A stretch of DNA of 52,530 nt from a bacterium (GCA_030427125.1 JAUHXF010000006.1:1-52530); one strand, 5' to 3'; shown: positions 32,220-40,918, counted from the stretch's first letter. Made by a program: numbers and translations. Notes: generated from the letters alone by a model not told the origin.

Positions 32220-33221
32220 TTACATGACAGTGTCTATTGCTGAGGTAGCTTCCTTTCGCCGCACAGCTTCCACCATTTTCTGCATATATTCTTCAGAGAT
32301 GCCTGGAGCGAAATGCAGCTTCTGAACAAACGAATCTGTTTCGCCCGCAGTAGCGCCAAGTGCAGTCACTACTTCCTGAAGTTTTTGTTTTTTACCTCCA
32401 AGCCCATGACGTGTATTCGTCACAAACATAAAATCCACGTCGTTTAAATCAACAAGAGAGTCAACGATTGCCAGTGGGCTGTACGCGTGATCATACCGAC
32501 TCGCTACTATTGAAATTCTCGGTGCATTTTCAGAAGTTGCTATTTCATGTAGCATGCCAGCCTGAAAAGAATAGTACGATGCATCTCTATTACCACTTCT
32601 AGCTGAATTTCGTGATCTTGCTCTTTTTTCTTTTATCGATGCTTTTAATTCAAATCGCTCGATGTCTTCGGTTCCTTTTCGTTTCGTGATTACTTCTTTA
32701 AGGTTTCCATTTTTCCATTCTTCACGTGCATACTTAGCTATTGATGGATGTTTAACAATACTTGATGGATCCAGCAACACAACATCGTTAAACAAATCTG
32801 GTCGTTGACTCATAGCGAGTAAACCCGTAGATACATCGACAGACTGAAATATAGCGTCAACAGGACTACCCCCGGCAGCTTCTATTTCGGCTATTAATTT
32901 CTCTGCTCTTCGCTGATGGAGTGTTGAATAGCGTGCTTCAGCAGGCTCATCAAGTCGCCTCATAACTTCTTTACCTGGCACCTCTTCATGCTCACCGTTT
33001 TGATGAACAATTATTGCAGAGTCACCACTAACGAGATGGCCTTCATCTGGGATGGTAATCACATCTCCCACTACTCCCGTAGTATGCAATATAGCTGAGC
33101 CTACCTCGCTATTCCTGTGCTGCTCATAACCAATACCTCCGAGAAAGACCAACGACCTTTCGGTTTGCTCTATAGGTTTTGCCCCTTGAGTCAGAGCAGG
33201 AAATTCTTCTTTGGTATACAT
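32220..33221 (-). CDS. Hypothetical protein, degenerate alpha/beta-hydrolase fold?
   Basis: A 333-aa soluble protein with hydrolase-like order: GGIGYEQHRN, AIFQSVDVSTGLLA where an elbow would be, VVASRYDHAYSPLA and TNTRHGLGG. The elbow does not fit GxSxG, so catalysis by a serine is doubtful. It ends 9 bp before the start of the hydrolase gene. It has a TATAAT box about 20 nt before its ATG. Function unknown. Confidence 0.45.
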   Translation of the reverse strand: MYTKEEFPALTQGAKPIEQTERSLVFLGGIGYEQHRNSEVGSAILHTTGVVGDVITIPDEGHLVSGDSAIIVHQNGEHEEVPGKEVMRRLDEPAEARYSTLHQRRAEKLIAEIEAAGGSPVDAIFQSVDVSTGLLAMSQRPDLFNDVVLLDPSSIVKHPSIAKYAREEWKNGNLKEVITKRKGTEDIERFELKASIKEKRARSRNSARSGNRDASYYSFQAGMLHEIATSENAPRISIVASRYDHAYSPLAIVDSLVDLNDVDFMFVTNTRHGLGGKKQKLQEVVTALGATAGETDSFVQKLHFAPGISEEYMQKMVEAVRRKEATSAIDTVM

Positions 33222-33319
33222 TTTTTGTGTTTTGAATTTTACATTATATATATTAACATACTTATGCTTTTTTGTCTAGCCTGTCATCTGTTATGCGTTT
33301 GCTGTAAAATCATTATGAG

Positions 33320-33997
33320 ATGGAAGATCCAACCAAAGTACTAACTAATCATGTGCGCGTGTTGATGACAAGTGTCGCCAAAGGCCTAAATAAGCTGTTT
33401 CGCGGCAAACTGAAACCCTCACATATTACGACACTTTCGCTCGTCGGGCATATCCCGGCAGCATGGGCTCTCTGGACATGCAGGCCATTACTTGCAGCAG
33501 GGCTTATTGCGTTTTTTGGGCTTCTTGATGCGCTCGACGGTGCACTGGCACGAGAGCAAGGAACAGCGTCAAAACTTGGCATGTTCTATGACGCTGTGAC
33601 TGATAGATTAAAAGAAATCATTATTTACAGCGGTCTCGCCGTCTACACCGCAAAACACGTGAACAACGTAGATCCATGGCTTGTCGTCGCAGTGGCTGGC
33701 ACATCAATCCTTGTCAGCTATGTAAAGGCAAAAGGAGAGATGGCCGTCAGCGCTAACAGTCATGACAAACAAGCACTCAATCGTGCATTCTCTAATGGCT
33801 TATCACGCTATGAGGTTCGCATGGTCGTGCTCATAGCTGGACTTATATTCACCGATTTCCTCGGACCAATCTTGCGACTTATGGTGGCTCTCAACCTCTT
33901 TACGGCAGCAGGCAGATTCCTAGAAATTGCGCGTATATTGAACGTAGAGGACCAAAAAGAACGCACAAAAACCACAAAGAAGCATGCTCAAGATTGA
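33320..33997 (+). CDS. CDP-alcohol phosphatidyltransferase family protein
   Basis: A 225-aa integral membrane enzyme of phospholipid head-group transfer. The catalytic motif is LDALDGALAREQG followed by GMFYDAVTD, giving DGxxAR-x8-GxxxDxxxD at about residues 73-97. Several hydrophobic helices follow. The acceptor could be inositol phosphate or glycerol phosphate; the sequence does not decide it. TAAAAT ends 9 nt before ATG 33320. It overlaps the PHP gene by 14 bases, and the stop is TGA. Confidence 0.85.
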   Translation: MEDPTKVLTNHVRVLMTSVAKGLNKLFRGKLKPSHITTLSLVGHIPAAWALWTCRPLLAAGLIAFFGLLDALDGALAREQGTASKLGMFYDAVTDRLKEIIIYSGLAVYTAKHVNNVDPWLVVAVAGTSILVSYVKAKGEMAVSANSHDKQALNRAFSNGLSRYEVRMVVLIAGLIFTDFLGPILRLMVALNLFTAAGRFLEIARILNVEDQKERTKTTKKHAQD

Positions 33998-34625
33998 CCT
34001 GCATACACACAGTGAAGCGTCGCCTGACGGCAGCATCACACTAGACCAATACGAAGCTACTTTGAGAAGTAAAAAACTCGATATGATTGCCATAACCGAT
34101 CATGATTCGATTTCATTCGCACAATATGCACATGAAAAACTAGGAGACAAAATAATCATTGGCGAGGAGATATCGACTGCTGATGGTGAGATTATTGGCC
34201 TGTACCTGCAAAAGAAAGTGCCAGCAGGACTAAGCGCCACAGAAACAGTTCAGGTAATACTGGATCAAGGTGGCTTAGTGCATATACCGCATCCCTTTGA
34301 AACCGTACGCAAAGGCATCACTCTTAGTACGTTGAATAAAATTGCAGACTATGTAAATTCAATCGAAGCGCCCAACGGCCGCTCACTGCAGCCAAAAGAC
34401 GATCAAACCATTGCCTGGGCGCGTGAACATAACGTAGCTATCGTGGCCGCAAGTGATGCACACCGCGCAGCAGCACTTGGCAAAACCTACAGTGTTATCG
34501 AACAGAAACCTACGGTAAAAACACTACCGCAATTGCTGAAAGATGCTAGTATGAGCTATAAGCGGCCGAGTATTAGAGACCTGTTAGCGCCAAAGGCAAA
34601 TCGCTTAAGAAAGAAACTAAAATGA
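33984..34625 (+). CDS. PHP-domain phosphoesterase
   Basis: A 213-aa metal-dependent phosphoesterase. Motif I is DLHTHSEASPDG (His7, His9), motif II is AITDHDS, and motif IV is AASDAHR near residue 157, giving a trinuclear metal site as in YciV-like 5'-3' nucleases and histidinol phosphatase relatives. It overlaps the genes on both sides, in one operon with two membrane lipid enzymes, so a phosphorylated lipid head-group precursor is a possible substrate. Confidence 0.85.
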   Translation: MLKIDLHTHSEASPDGSITLDQYEATLRSKKLDMIAITDHDSISFAQYAHEKLGDKIIIGEEISTADGEIIGLYLQKKVPAGLSATETVQVILDQGGLVHIPHPFETVRKGITLSTLNKIADYVNSIEAPNGRSLQPKDDQTIAWAREHNVAIVAASDAHRAAALGKTYSVIEQKPTVKTLPQLLKDASMSYKRPSIRDLLAPKANRLRKKLK

Positions 34626-35179
34626 TTGAATCACTTTTCTTCGCACTTTGGTTTTTCTGGCCTGCAGGCAGTGCGAATAGTGCACCAATTCTGGCGAATA
34701 ACATACCATACTTACGCAAGCACAACACCCCGCTCGACTTCGGTAAATCATTCCGCGGGAAGCGTATTTTTGGGACACATAAGACCTGGCGAGGTCTTGG
34801 CGCAGGGGTCGCTAACGGTGCCATCATCGGATTTGTGCAATGGCTCTTGGCGTCAAACATTGCATGGTTTGCTGACCTTACCGACAAGATAGACTATACT
34901 AATCCAAACGTTATAATTTTTGGTGCAGTTCTCGGCTTTGGTGCACTTGCCGGTGACGCGATAAAAAGCTTCTTCAAGCGTCAAATTGGTGTGCCATCGG
35001 GTGAGAGTTGGTTCCCGTTTGATCAGACTGATTTCATAATCGGCGGCTTACTAATAAGCATCCCTTTTGCCAACTTAAATGTCTCAACATATATAACTAT
35101 ATTTATCGTGTATGCACTTCTGCACCCTGTTGCAAATATCGTCGGCTGGCTACTGCATTTAAAGCCACGCCCATTTTAA
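34622..35179 (+). CDS. CDP-archaeol synthase-like (CarS) protein
   Basis: A 185-aa membrane protein with about five hydrophobic helices. LDFGKSFRGKRIFGTHKTWRG near residues 38-58 and AGDAIKSFFKRQIGVPSGES near residues 114-133 are the signature parts of the CarS/CdsA-related family (DUF46), which transfers CTP to isoprenoid glycerol phosphates in archaea. Its presence in a bacterium implies CTP activation of some polyprenyl or diacyl lipid phosphate. ATG overlaps the PHP stop by 4 bases. It ends 4 bp from the convergent flavodoxin-fold gene. Confidence 0.85.
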   Translation: MIESLFFALWFFWPAGSANSAPILANNIPYLRKHNTPLDFGKSFRGKRIFGTHKTWRGLGAGVANGAIIGFVQWLLASNIAWFADLTDKIDYTNPNVIIFGAVLGFGALAGDAIKSFFKRQIGVPSGESWFPFDQTDFIIGGLLISIPFANLNVSTYITIFIVYALLHPVANIVGWLLHLKPRPF

Positions 35180-35183
35180 GATT

Positions 35184-35855
35184 TTAATGCTTGTATAAGA
35201 ATACAGGTCGATCAACCACATCCTGTAAATAGAGCTGAAGATTGTCTAAATATTGTTGTCTATCGTTGTCTGATGCAATCGTCATGCCAGTCGCAATATA
35301 TGGCTTAATCACGTCTAACCCGGCGTGTGCGAGTGTACTGTGTAGCAGTGGAAAAAGATGTTGTTCAACAGTAGCACGGTGGATACCTGCAGCTGTGTAG
35401 TGTTCAGCATTGTCTCCCGTACTTGTTATGACAAGCGCTCTTTTTCCTTTTAATAATCCTGTTTCATAGCGATGATCGCCGTCCCAGACAACACCGAGCG
35501 CAAACACTTTATCAAACCAGCCTTTCATGATGGCCGGCACACTTCCCCACCAGAGCGGAAACTCAAAAATTATTGCATCTGCTTTGCGAATCTTAGCTAT
35601 TTCGGCCTTAATGTCCTCCGCGAATCCAGACGCTTCGTTCTGCGCAACTCGCTTTTGCTCAAGCATATAGTTCGTATGCGATCCGCCTGAGGTTTTGAAA
35701 TCCCACTTTTCTGCAACCGCATGAAAGCCCGAAGCGTACAAATCTGATATTTCACAGCTATCACCACGTCGCTCAAAAAAACCGAGGGCACGGTTATGCA
35801 TTGCTGCTCCAAACGACTCCGGGTCTTGATGCGCATAAATAAAAAGCACGTTCAT
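35184..35855 (-). CDS. NAD(P)H dehydrogenase (quinone), flavodoxin fold
   Basis: A 223-aa protein of the NQO1/KefF/MdaB family. FIYAHQDPESFGAAMHNRAL at residues 5-24 binds the flavin phosphate, and FEFPLWWGSVPAIMKGWFDK near residues 99-118 is the family hallmark. It reduces quinones or nitro/azo compounds by two electrons. CATAAT ends 6 nt before the ATG. Confidence 0.9.
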   Translation of the reverse strand: MNVLFIYAHQDPESFGAAMHNRALGFFERRGDSCEISDLYASGFHAVAEKWDFKTSGGSHTNYMLEQKRVAQNEASGFAEDIKAEIAKIRKADAIIFEFPLWWGSVPAIMKGWFDKVFALGVVWDGDHRYETGLLKGKRALVITSTGDNAEHYTAAGIHRATVEQHLFPLLHSTLAHAGLDVIKPYIATGMTIASDNDRQQYLDNLQLYLQDVVDRPVFLYKH

Positions 35856-35937
35856 GACTATATTATGCCACGAACATGCTTATTCCTTTATTCATAATTT
35901 ACTTCTTAAACGCTCAGATTTTGAGTTATTTGTGTTA

Positions 35938-36000
35938 TTTCTGCGAGAAGCGCAAACGATACGTATTCAAATACGTTGAAGTGCGCATCGTAAGCAGAAA
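35938..36000. other. Nested inverted-repeat element between genes
   Basis: TTTCTGC (35938-35944) pairs with GCAGAAA (35994-36000), ACGAT (35956-35960) with ATCGT (35987-35991), and ACGTATT (35961-35967) with AATACGT (35970-35976). The result is a 63-nt interrupted hairpin in the 224-bp gap between two minus-strand genes. It could be a small RNA or a structured downstream region. No gene is supported in the gap. Confidence 0.4.
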
Positions 36001-36014
36001 GAATGCAAAGAACC

Positions 36015-36068
36015 AAAAAAGCCCTTTGCTTGTGTTAGCAACTTCGTTGCTATGCAGAGCTAAGGGCT
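36015..36068 (-). terminator. Rho-independent terminator of the NTF2-like gene
   Basis: Minus strand: AGCCCTT (36068-36062) pairs with AAGGGCT (36026-36020), enclosing a second hairpin TAGCAAC/GTTGCTA, and is followed by TTTTTT. Confidence 0.82.
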
Positions 36069-36079
36069 GATCTGTGCGT

Positions 36080-36520
36080 TTAGGCGTTCATTGGCTTGAA
36101 TGAATCTTTCTTCACTCGAAGCTTCAAACTATCGATCTTCCAACGTCCCGCTACTTTACGGAATTCGAAGTCGTACACACCATCCATACGGCGTACGTAA
36201 CGCTGGCCGTCTTTCATCGTGTAATAGCTAGCCGCGATTTCTGTTTCGGCGCGTACTTCTTTCTTCCCTGTTCTCTCGATATCCATAGCACCGAGCTTGT
36301 GTCGAGCACTGTAATATAGGTCTCGAATCATCCGTCGCCATCCATAAAGTACATTTGCGGCCGCTTTCTTACCGGCTTCTTCTTTGTTGAACATACTCTC
36401 ATCGATATATGGTGTTTCTGTAAAAAGTTGTTCAAGTTTATCCCATTGTCCTTGGTCACGATATTCCATCGCTTGTTCAATCAGTTCTCGGATGTGGGCA
36501 TTTACTGCTGCTGAATACAT
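36080..36520 (-). CDS. SnoaL/NTF2-like protein
   Basis: A 146-aa protein with the NTF2 cone pattern: N-terminal helices (IRELIEQAMEYRDQGQWDKLEQLF), a middle helix WRRMIRDLYY, and a C-terminal sheet ending YDFEFRKVAGRWKIDSLKLR. Members bind small hydrophobic ligands or act as polyketide-type cyclases or isomerases; no active site is certain here. It is monocistronic: AAGGAGGGA before the ATG, an operator-like palindrome in the leader and its own terminator. It is therefore probably a regulated single gene. Confidence 0.78.
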   Translation of the reverse strand: MYSAAVNAHIRELIEQAMEYRDQGQWDKLEQLFTETPYIDESMFNKEEAGKKAAANVLYGWRRMIRDLYYSARHKLGAMDIERTGKKEVRAETEIAASYYTMKDGQRYVRRMDGVYDFEFRKVAGRWKIDSLKLRVKKDSFKPMNA

Positions 36521-36551
36521 TTTATTCCCTCCTTGCCTACAGGCTTCTATG

Positions 36552-36594
36552 TTTAAGTGATTACTTAAATATTTCTGTAGTGGTATTTATAGTA
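36552..36594 (-). promoter_or_regulatory. Promoter and palindromic operator of the NTF2-like gene
   Basis: TACTAT/TATAAA (36586-36594) forms the -10. Downstream of it, in the leader, lies a perfect inverted repeat TTTAAGT-GATT-ACTTAAA (36552-36569), of the size bound by ArsR or MarR-type dimers. A bound protein would block elongation. Confidence 0.55.
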
Positions 36595-36673
36595 CACCTT
36601 TGCATATAAATTGGCAATAGCAATGTTAGAGTGCCAATATACACGGGCTTTACATCTGTTATACTTGCCGTAT

Positions 36674-37126
36674 ATGATGATTAAAATTATTTCTGTTGGC
36701 AATAAATCAACCGACGCCATGACCTCCCTCATCGCTGAGTATGAGAAACGATTACCTTCTTCTGTGAGGATAGAATGGCAGTTCCTCAAACACGGCGTTT
36801 CGGCTGATGTGAGCACTAGTAAACAACAAGAGTCTGAGAACATCCTGAGAGTACTCTTGCCGAACTCATTGGTTATTCTGTTAGACGAAACTGGCAAGCA
36901 GCTCGACAATACTGGGCTGTCTCATCTCCTCTTTAAATCAAACCGAGATATCACTATCATCGTAGGTGGTGCGCACGGTGTAACTGACGAGGTGAAGCAG
37001 AAAGCAGACCGAATTATATCCTTATCTTCTCTTGTTCTGCCTCACCAGATAGTGCGACTGGTATTGATTGAGCAAATTTACCGCTCGTATGCGATACACA
37101 CGAACCACCCGTACCATCACTTGTAA
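36674..37126 (+). CDS. rlmH: 23S rRNA pseudouridine-1915 N3-methyltransferase RlmH
   Basis: A 150-aa SPOUT methyltransferase acting on helix 69 of 23S rRNA in assembled ribosomes. LLDETGKQLDN, FKSNRDITIIVGGAHGVTDE and the C-terminal LPHQIVRLVLIEQIYRSYAI are diagnostic and include the knotted SAM site. Start at ATG 36674 (MMIKIISVGNK): TATACT ends 8 nt upstream, and the longer frame from 36611 has no family match. Confidence 0.95.
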   Translation: MMIKIISVGNKSTDAMTSLIAEYEKRLPSSVRIEWQFLKHGVSADVSTSKQQESENILRVLLPNSLVILLDETGKQLDNTGLSHLLFKSNRDITIIVGGAHGVTDEVKQKADRIISLSSLVLPHQIVRLVLIEQIYRSYAIHTNHPYHHL

Positions 37127-37135
37127 TTTAGTATT

Positions 37136-37903
37136 TTACTTTTTTAGGTAACGCCCAACGGTGAGCATTGCTTGTCCTGTTGGTTGAGTGTTCCGACCCT
37201 CGAGCATCACATCTGACGCCAGAGCATCCCGCGCTAAACCTTCTGCACTGCGTATAACATTAAGCAGATCGAACATCTGTGGCGATAATGCTATAGCGGC
37301 TGCAGCTTCTCCCGTTGAAGTTTTGCGCCAATCTTTATCAACAGCACCTTCACCGTATCCGCTTCTACTGTCTTCTCGAACATAATAAGAGGGCATACGA
37401 GTTCCTGCATGTGTTTCCATTGAGAGCAATAGACCTTTTTTAGCTCCATCTTCTAGTATTCCTCTTAGCTTTTGGTATCCGTCTGTTTCAGCGACAGGAG
37501 CAGCTTTGAAAAGCGCTTTATCAGATGCAAGTAGCAACTGACTTCTATCTCCAGCGGTTATACCAATATATCGAGCTGGGTCTAAATCCGGTCGAGTATC
37601 AAAATCGGTACGCCAGCTAAACATCGTGCCGGGTTCTAGCAATCTCTGGTTTAACTCCACCATGCGAGCCCTATCTTGTATTGGCCTCCCAAGATAGCCT
37701 GCTATTGCGACGTGTGCTGAATCTGCTACTAACCGACGTGCGTTCAGCGCATGAGCTTCGTGGTCATTAACCCCGGGAATGCCTGACAAAGCATCTGCGA
37801 TATTCACTACTGCTTCATGAAGGTTGAGGCCATCTGTGAGTTCTGGGCTATTAGGCCAAAAGAAGCCCGTCTCTAATAGTGAGTGAGGTGTATTACCTGC
37901 CAT
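37136..37903 (-). CDS. Hypothetical protein
   Basis: A 255-aa soluble protein without recognised domains. It begins MAGNTPHSLLETGFFWPN and contains an Asp/Arg-rich central part (WRTDFDTRPDLDPARYIGI) and a helical C-terminus. No signal peptide and no Cys. TATAAT ends 6 nt before the ATG, giving a leaderless message. It is one of several 250-330-aa orphan genes in this window that look lineage-specific. Confidence 0.45.
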   Translation of the reverse strand: MAGNTPHSLLETGFFWPNSPELTDGLNLHEAVVNIADALSGIPGVNDHEAHALNARRLVADSAHVAIAGYLGRPIQDRARMVELNQRLLEPGTMFSWRTDFDTRPDLDPARYIGITAGDRSQLLLASDKALFKAAPVAETDGYQKLRGILEDGAKKGLLLSMETHAGTRMPSYYVREDSRSGYGEGAVDKDWRKTSTGEAAAAIALSPQMFDLLNVIRSAEGLARDALASDVMLEGRNTQPTGQAMLTVGRYLKK

Positions 37904-37965
37904 AATAGTATTATAAATTATATATTACTATTTGTCAAGTTTTGAGTTTCTTTAGCTTCTCTTTG

Positions 37966-38607
37966 TCACTGAATTGCTTCGAGTATATATTTATACAACT
38001 CTTCTGTTGTGTCAGCAATACGATCGGGCGGATTCTTCTCTAGACCGATACGACCTGCTAACCCCCACGTAACACCAAACACTTTGACGCCTGCCTTTTT
38101 CGACGAATACACATCTCGTGGTTCGTCACCGACATAAATTACGCGCTCCTTCTTGAGCTTGTGGCGTTTCATGATGCGCTTGAGCGCCTTTTCTTTACCG
38201 AATAGTGTCTTTTCCGACACGACAAAATCAAACTCTGGAAATCCTTTTTTATCGAAAAACTCTACAACTAACGCTGCATTATTCGATGTAAGCACACCGA
38301 TAGAGACACCCATTTCTCGAAGCTGTTTCAGCATCTGAATCATTCCCTCGTGCGGCGAGACTTCATCCATGTGTAGCTTCATCTCTCTCGTAATGTGTAT
38401 AGCGAGCTTCGGCAGCATAGTAAGTCGTATCTTCTTCGCCTTCATGGCTTTTTTGTAACCAAGCTCACGCAATTCATCAACTTCACTCATGCTCACCGGC
38501 AGCGTGCCAAACTCTTGTGCACTCTCGTTATAGAGGCGCAGCATTAGATCTAGTGAATCAGCAAGCGTGCCATCAAAATCAAATATTACTGTATACTTAT
38601 CTCTCAT
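37966..38607 (-). CDS. HAD hydrolase, phosphoglycolate phosphatase-like
   Basis: A 213-aa HAD with a complete set of motifs: VIFDFDGTLADS (I), VGVLTSNNAA-like VSIGVLTSNN (II), a Lys near FGKEKALKRI (III) and VIYVGDEPRDV (IV). A helical cap domain lies between I and II. The fold resembles Gph/PpaX; which sugar or phosphate it hydrolyses is not known. The start has no strong Shine-Dalgarno site; TACTATAAA lies about 12 nt upstream. Confidence 0.85.
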   Translation of the reverse strand: MRDKYTVIFDFDGTLADSLDLMLRLYNESAQEFGTLPVSMSEVDELRELGYKKAMKAKKIRLTMLPKLAIHITREMKLHMDEVSPHEGMIQMLKQLREMGVSIGVLTSNNAALVVEFFDKKGFPEFDFVVSEKTLFGKEKALKRIMKRHKLKKERVIYVGDEPRDVYSSKKAGVKVFGVTWGLAGRIGLEKNPPDRIADTTEELYKYILEAIQ

Positions 38608-38629
38608 CCGTGTTCAATTTTATAGTACT

Positions 38630-39340
38630 CTAACCCATGCTCATATAGTATTGTCTGGTTTTGTTATCAAGTTTCTCTAGAGCATATCTAAGCATTGTGC
38701 GTGGCATCTCGTGGGCATGCTCGTCTAAAAAGCTTCTCAGAATTTCTTCATCAATATTTTTTCCTATTTCCCGAAGACACCAACCGACTGCCTTATGCAT
38801 TAAGTCTTCCGTGTCATACAGTAAAATTTCTGCCAGTTCTAGCGCCTCTGCTGCTGACTGCAGCCTCGCGATATTATATAGCGTGCTAATCATGGCAATA
38901 CGTCGATCCCAAAGTAATTCAGATTGAGCGAGCTCTAAAAGAACCTTCATCTGTTCCGCTCTTCCAGCGAGATACGGACCTACGATTTTGTGCGCAGAGC
39001 TATCGACCAAGTCCCAGTTGTTTATATATGTTGTATGCCGCAAGTAAGCATCGTAGATTCGTTCTCGATCCGTTTCGTCACCCTGCTCGAACTGCAACGT
39101 CAGAATAAATAGTGCTGTCAAACGCTCTTCGTGCCACTCACTACAAAGCAGTTCAAGAGCTTGATCAAATGGTAGTTTCCTATATTTTCTCGCAGCTTTG
39201 CGCTGCAGCGGGACTGGAACGCCGAGAAACTTATCTCCTTCTCCGTACTCACCAGGACCCGTTTTAAAAAACCGGTACGCATGGGTCGCTCGAGCCGGGT
39301 CGACAGATTCTCGCAACTCTTTTTGAAGCGCTTGTATCAT
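38630..39340 (-). CDS. AlkD-like DNA alkylation repair protein
   Basis: A 236-aa HEAT-repeat protein of the AlkD family, which removes alkylated bases such as N3- and N7-alkylpurines. The characteristic FLGVPVPLQRKAARKY is near residues 38-53, YINNWDLVDSSAHKIVG carries the active Trp and Asp, and HKAVGWCLREIGK lies near residue 187. Its ATG overlaps the stop of the DUF1801 gene by 4 bases. Confidence 0.9.
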   Translation of the reverse strand: MIQALQKELRESVDPARATHAYRFFKTGPGEYGEGDKFLGVPVPLQRKAARKYRKLPFDQALELLCSEWHEERLTALFILTLQFEQGDETDRERIYDAYLRHTTYINNWDLVDSSAHKIVGPYLAGRAEQMKVLLELAQSELLWDRRIAMISTLYNIARLQSAAEALELAEILLYDTEDLMHKAVGWCLREIGKNIDEEILRSFLDEHAHEMPRTMLRYALEKLDNKTRQYYMSMG

Positions 39341-39783
39341 TTCTTTGCGCCCACAAGACCGGGCGTTTTTTCTGCTTCCTTCAGAACGACACGTACCATA
39401 TCTAGATTCAAGTCATCAAGCCTCTTAAAACGAATACAACTTTTTCCAATGTTTGGTTTTACGCCTTCTTTATAAAGTTCATTCTCATACTTCTCAGCGA
39501 TATATTGTGATTCATCATTCTTGTCAATGGCGCAGACATACAGACTCATGTAATTTTTCTGGCTCGCAAGTGCGATTACTGGCCATTTTCCTTCATTGCC
39601 TTTGTAGTCTGTATACGGAAACTCGCCATAGCCGAGCATATTATAGGCAAACCAACGCTTCAACCCTGGCACTTCTTTTTTAATAAGTGCATCGAGTGTT
39701 TCAATGACATCACGCCGCTCTTCATTAAGCATGGCAATATATTCTTCTTCATTTTTAGCGCCAACTGGCTTAAACATATTCAT
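39337..39783 (-). CDS. DUF1801-domain protein
   Basis: A 148-aa protein of the YdhG/DUF1801 fold: YIAMLNEERRDVIETLDALI, a middle MLGYGEFPY, KNYMSLYVCAID, then GKSCIRFKRLDDL and a final helix. Related proteins are frataxin-like but of unknown role. It is co-transcribed with the AlkD-like gene. The gene begins near a GAAGAGG site. Confidence 0.85.
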   Translation of the reverse strand: MNMFKPVGAKNEEEYIAMLNEERRDVIETLDALIKKEVPGLKRWFAYNMLGYGEFPYTDYKGNEGKWPVIALASQKNYMSLYVCAIDKNDESQYIAEKYENELYKEGVKPNIGKSCIRFKRLDDLNLDMVRVVLKEAEKTPGLVGAKK

Positions 39784-39804
39784 CTGAAAATTACACCTCT
39801 CTTC

Positions 39805-40728
39805 CTAAGCAGCCGGTGGAGCTTTACGGGTAGATTTCTTACTGACTTCATTTGCTTGAATCATTGCATCTCGCATTTGCGCTGAAATATCATTCATCCC
39901 GCTCGGACTATGCGGAATCATGATCGTGTTGGAATTACTCGAGAGTCCTACATCCTTTAGCGTGTCGAAATACTGTGTCATGAGGACGAGATTCATGACG
40001 TCATGCGCACTGGTGCCTTCAATACTTTCCTTGAACTGACTAACTGATTCTTCGAGACCACGCACAATTGCTGTTCGCTGATCAGCGATACCCTTTCCTT
40101 GCAGCGCTTTACTCTCAGCTTCCGCCTCGGCAGCCTTCACGACACGAATTTTCTCTGCCTCAGCTTCTTCAACCGCTGCTACGCGCTGTCGCTGCGCGGC
40201 GTTGATCTGGTTCATGCTCGCTTTCACATTCGCATCTGGATCGATATCAGTCACAAGCGTCTTCACAATGCCGTAACCAAAATCATCCATAATTTGCTCG
40301 AGTTCAATCTTCACCGCTTGTGCAATATCGTCTTTTGTCTCAAAAACATCATCTAGTTTGATACCTGGCACCCGCGCACGCACAACATCATACACATAAC
40401 TGGTAATCTGCGCTTCTGGGTTTTGGAGCTTATAGAAAGCATCAACAATCTTCTCAGGAATGACGTAGTACTGAACGCTGACGATGACAAAGACGAAAAC
40501 GTTGTCCTTTGTCTTTGTCTCAACGCGTACATCAAGCTGCCGTACACGCAAACTCAACCGGCCTGCGACTCTATCGATAAGTGGTATACGCCAGTTTAGC
40601 CCAGCCGATGCCACACGCTTAAACTTACCGAACCGTTCGACTAGTGCTGCAGTCTGTTGCCTGACAGTAAAAAGACCAAATAATAAAAATACAAATACTG
40701 CGATTATTAAAAAAGTGACTGCTCCCAT
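39805..40728 (-). CDS. SPFH/stomatin-like membrane protein
   Basis: A 307-aa band-7 protein: one N-terminal membrane helix (residues 2-21), then the SPFH domain from VRQQTAALVERFGKFKRV to about residue 190, a long Ala/Glu coiled coil (EEAEAEKIRVVKAAEAEAESKA), and a tail rich in Ser, Lys and Ala. It resembles QmcA/stomatin proteins that scaffold membrane microdomains and often sit with an NfeD partner, which is not present here. GAGGGAG precedes the ATG. Confidence 0.9.
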   Translation of the reverse strand: MGAVTFLIIAVFVFLLFGLFTVRQQTAALVERFGKFKRVASAGLNWRIPLIDRVAGRLSLRVRQLDVRVETKTKDNVFVFVIVSVQYYVIPEKIVDAFYKLQNPEAQITSYVYDVVRARVPGIKLDDVFETKDDIAQAVKIELEQIMDDFGYGIVKTLVTDIDPDANVKASMNQINAAQRQRVAAVEEAEAEKIRVVKAAEAEAESKALQGKGIADQRTAIVRGLEESVSQFKESIEGTSAHDVMNLVLMTQYFDTLKDVGLSSNSNTIMIPHSPSGMNDISAQMRDAMIQANEVSKKSTRKAPPAA

Positions 40729-40809
40729 AGAAACTCCCTCGTTATACTTCTACTATACACCTCTGTATATCATGACTCAAAAGGTGTTCACCTGAAGAGT
40801 TATCTCTGG

Positions 40810-40815
40810 TATAAT
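40810..40815 (+). promoter_or_regulatory. -10 box of tRNA-Ser(UGA)
   Basis: A perfect TATAAT ending 11 nt before the mature tRNA 5' end. No convincing -35 was chosen. Confidence 0.7.
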
Positions 40816-40826
40816 CCATCTCTACT

Positions 40827-40918
<92 letters not shown>

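Noticed and set aside
35876-36070. 64-codon frame on the plus strand
   Set aside because: It runs through the terminator of the convergent gene and the nested hairpins and has no family features.
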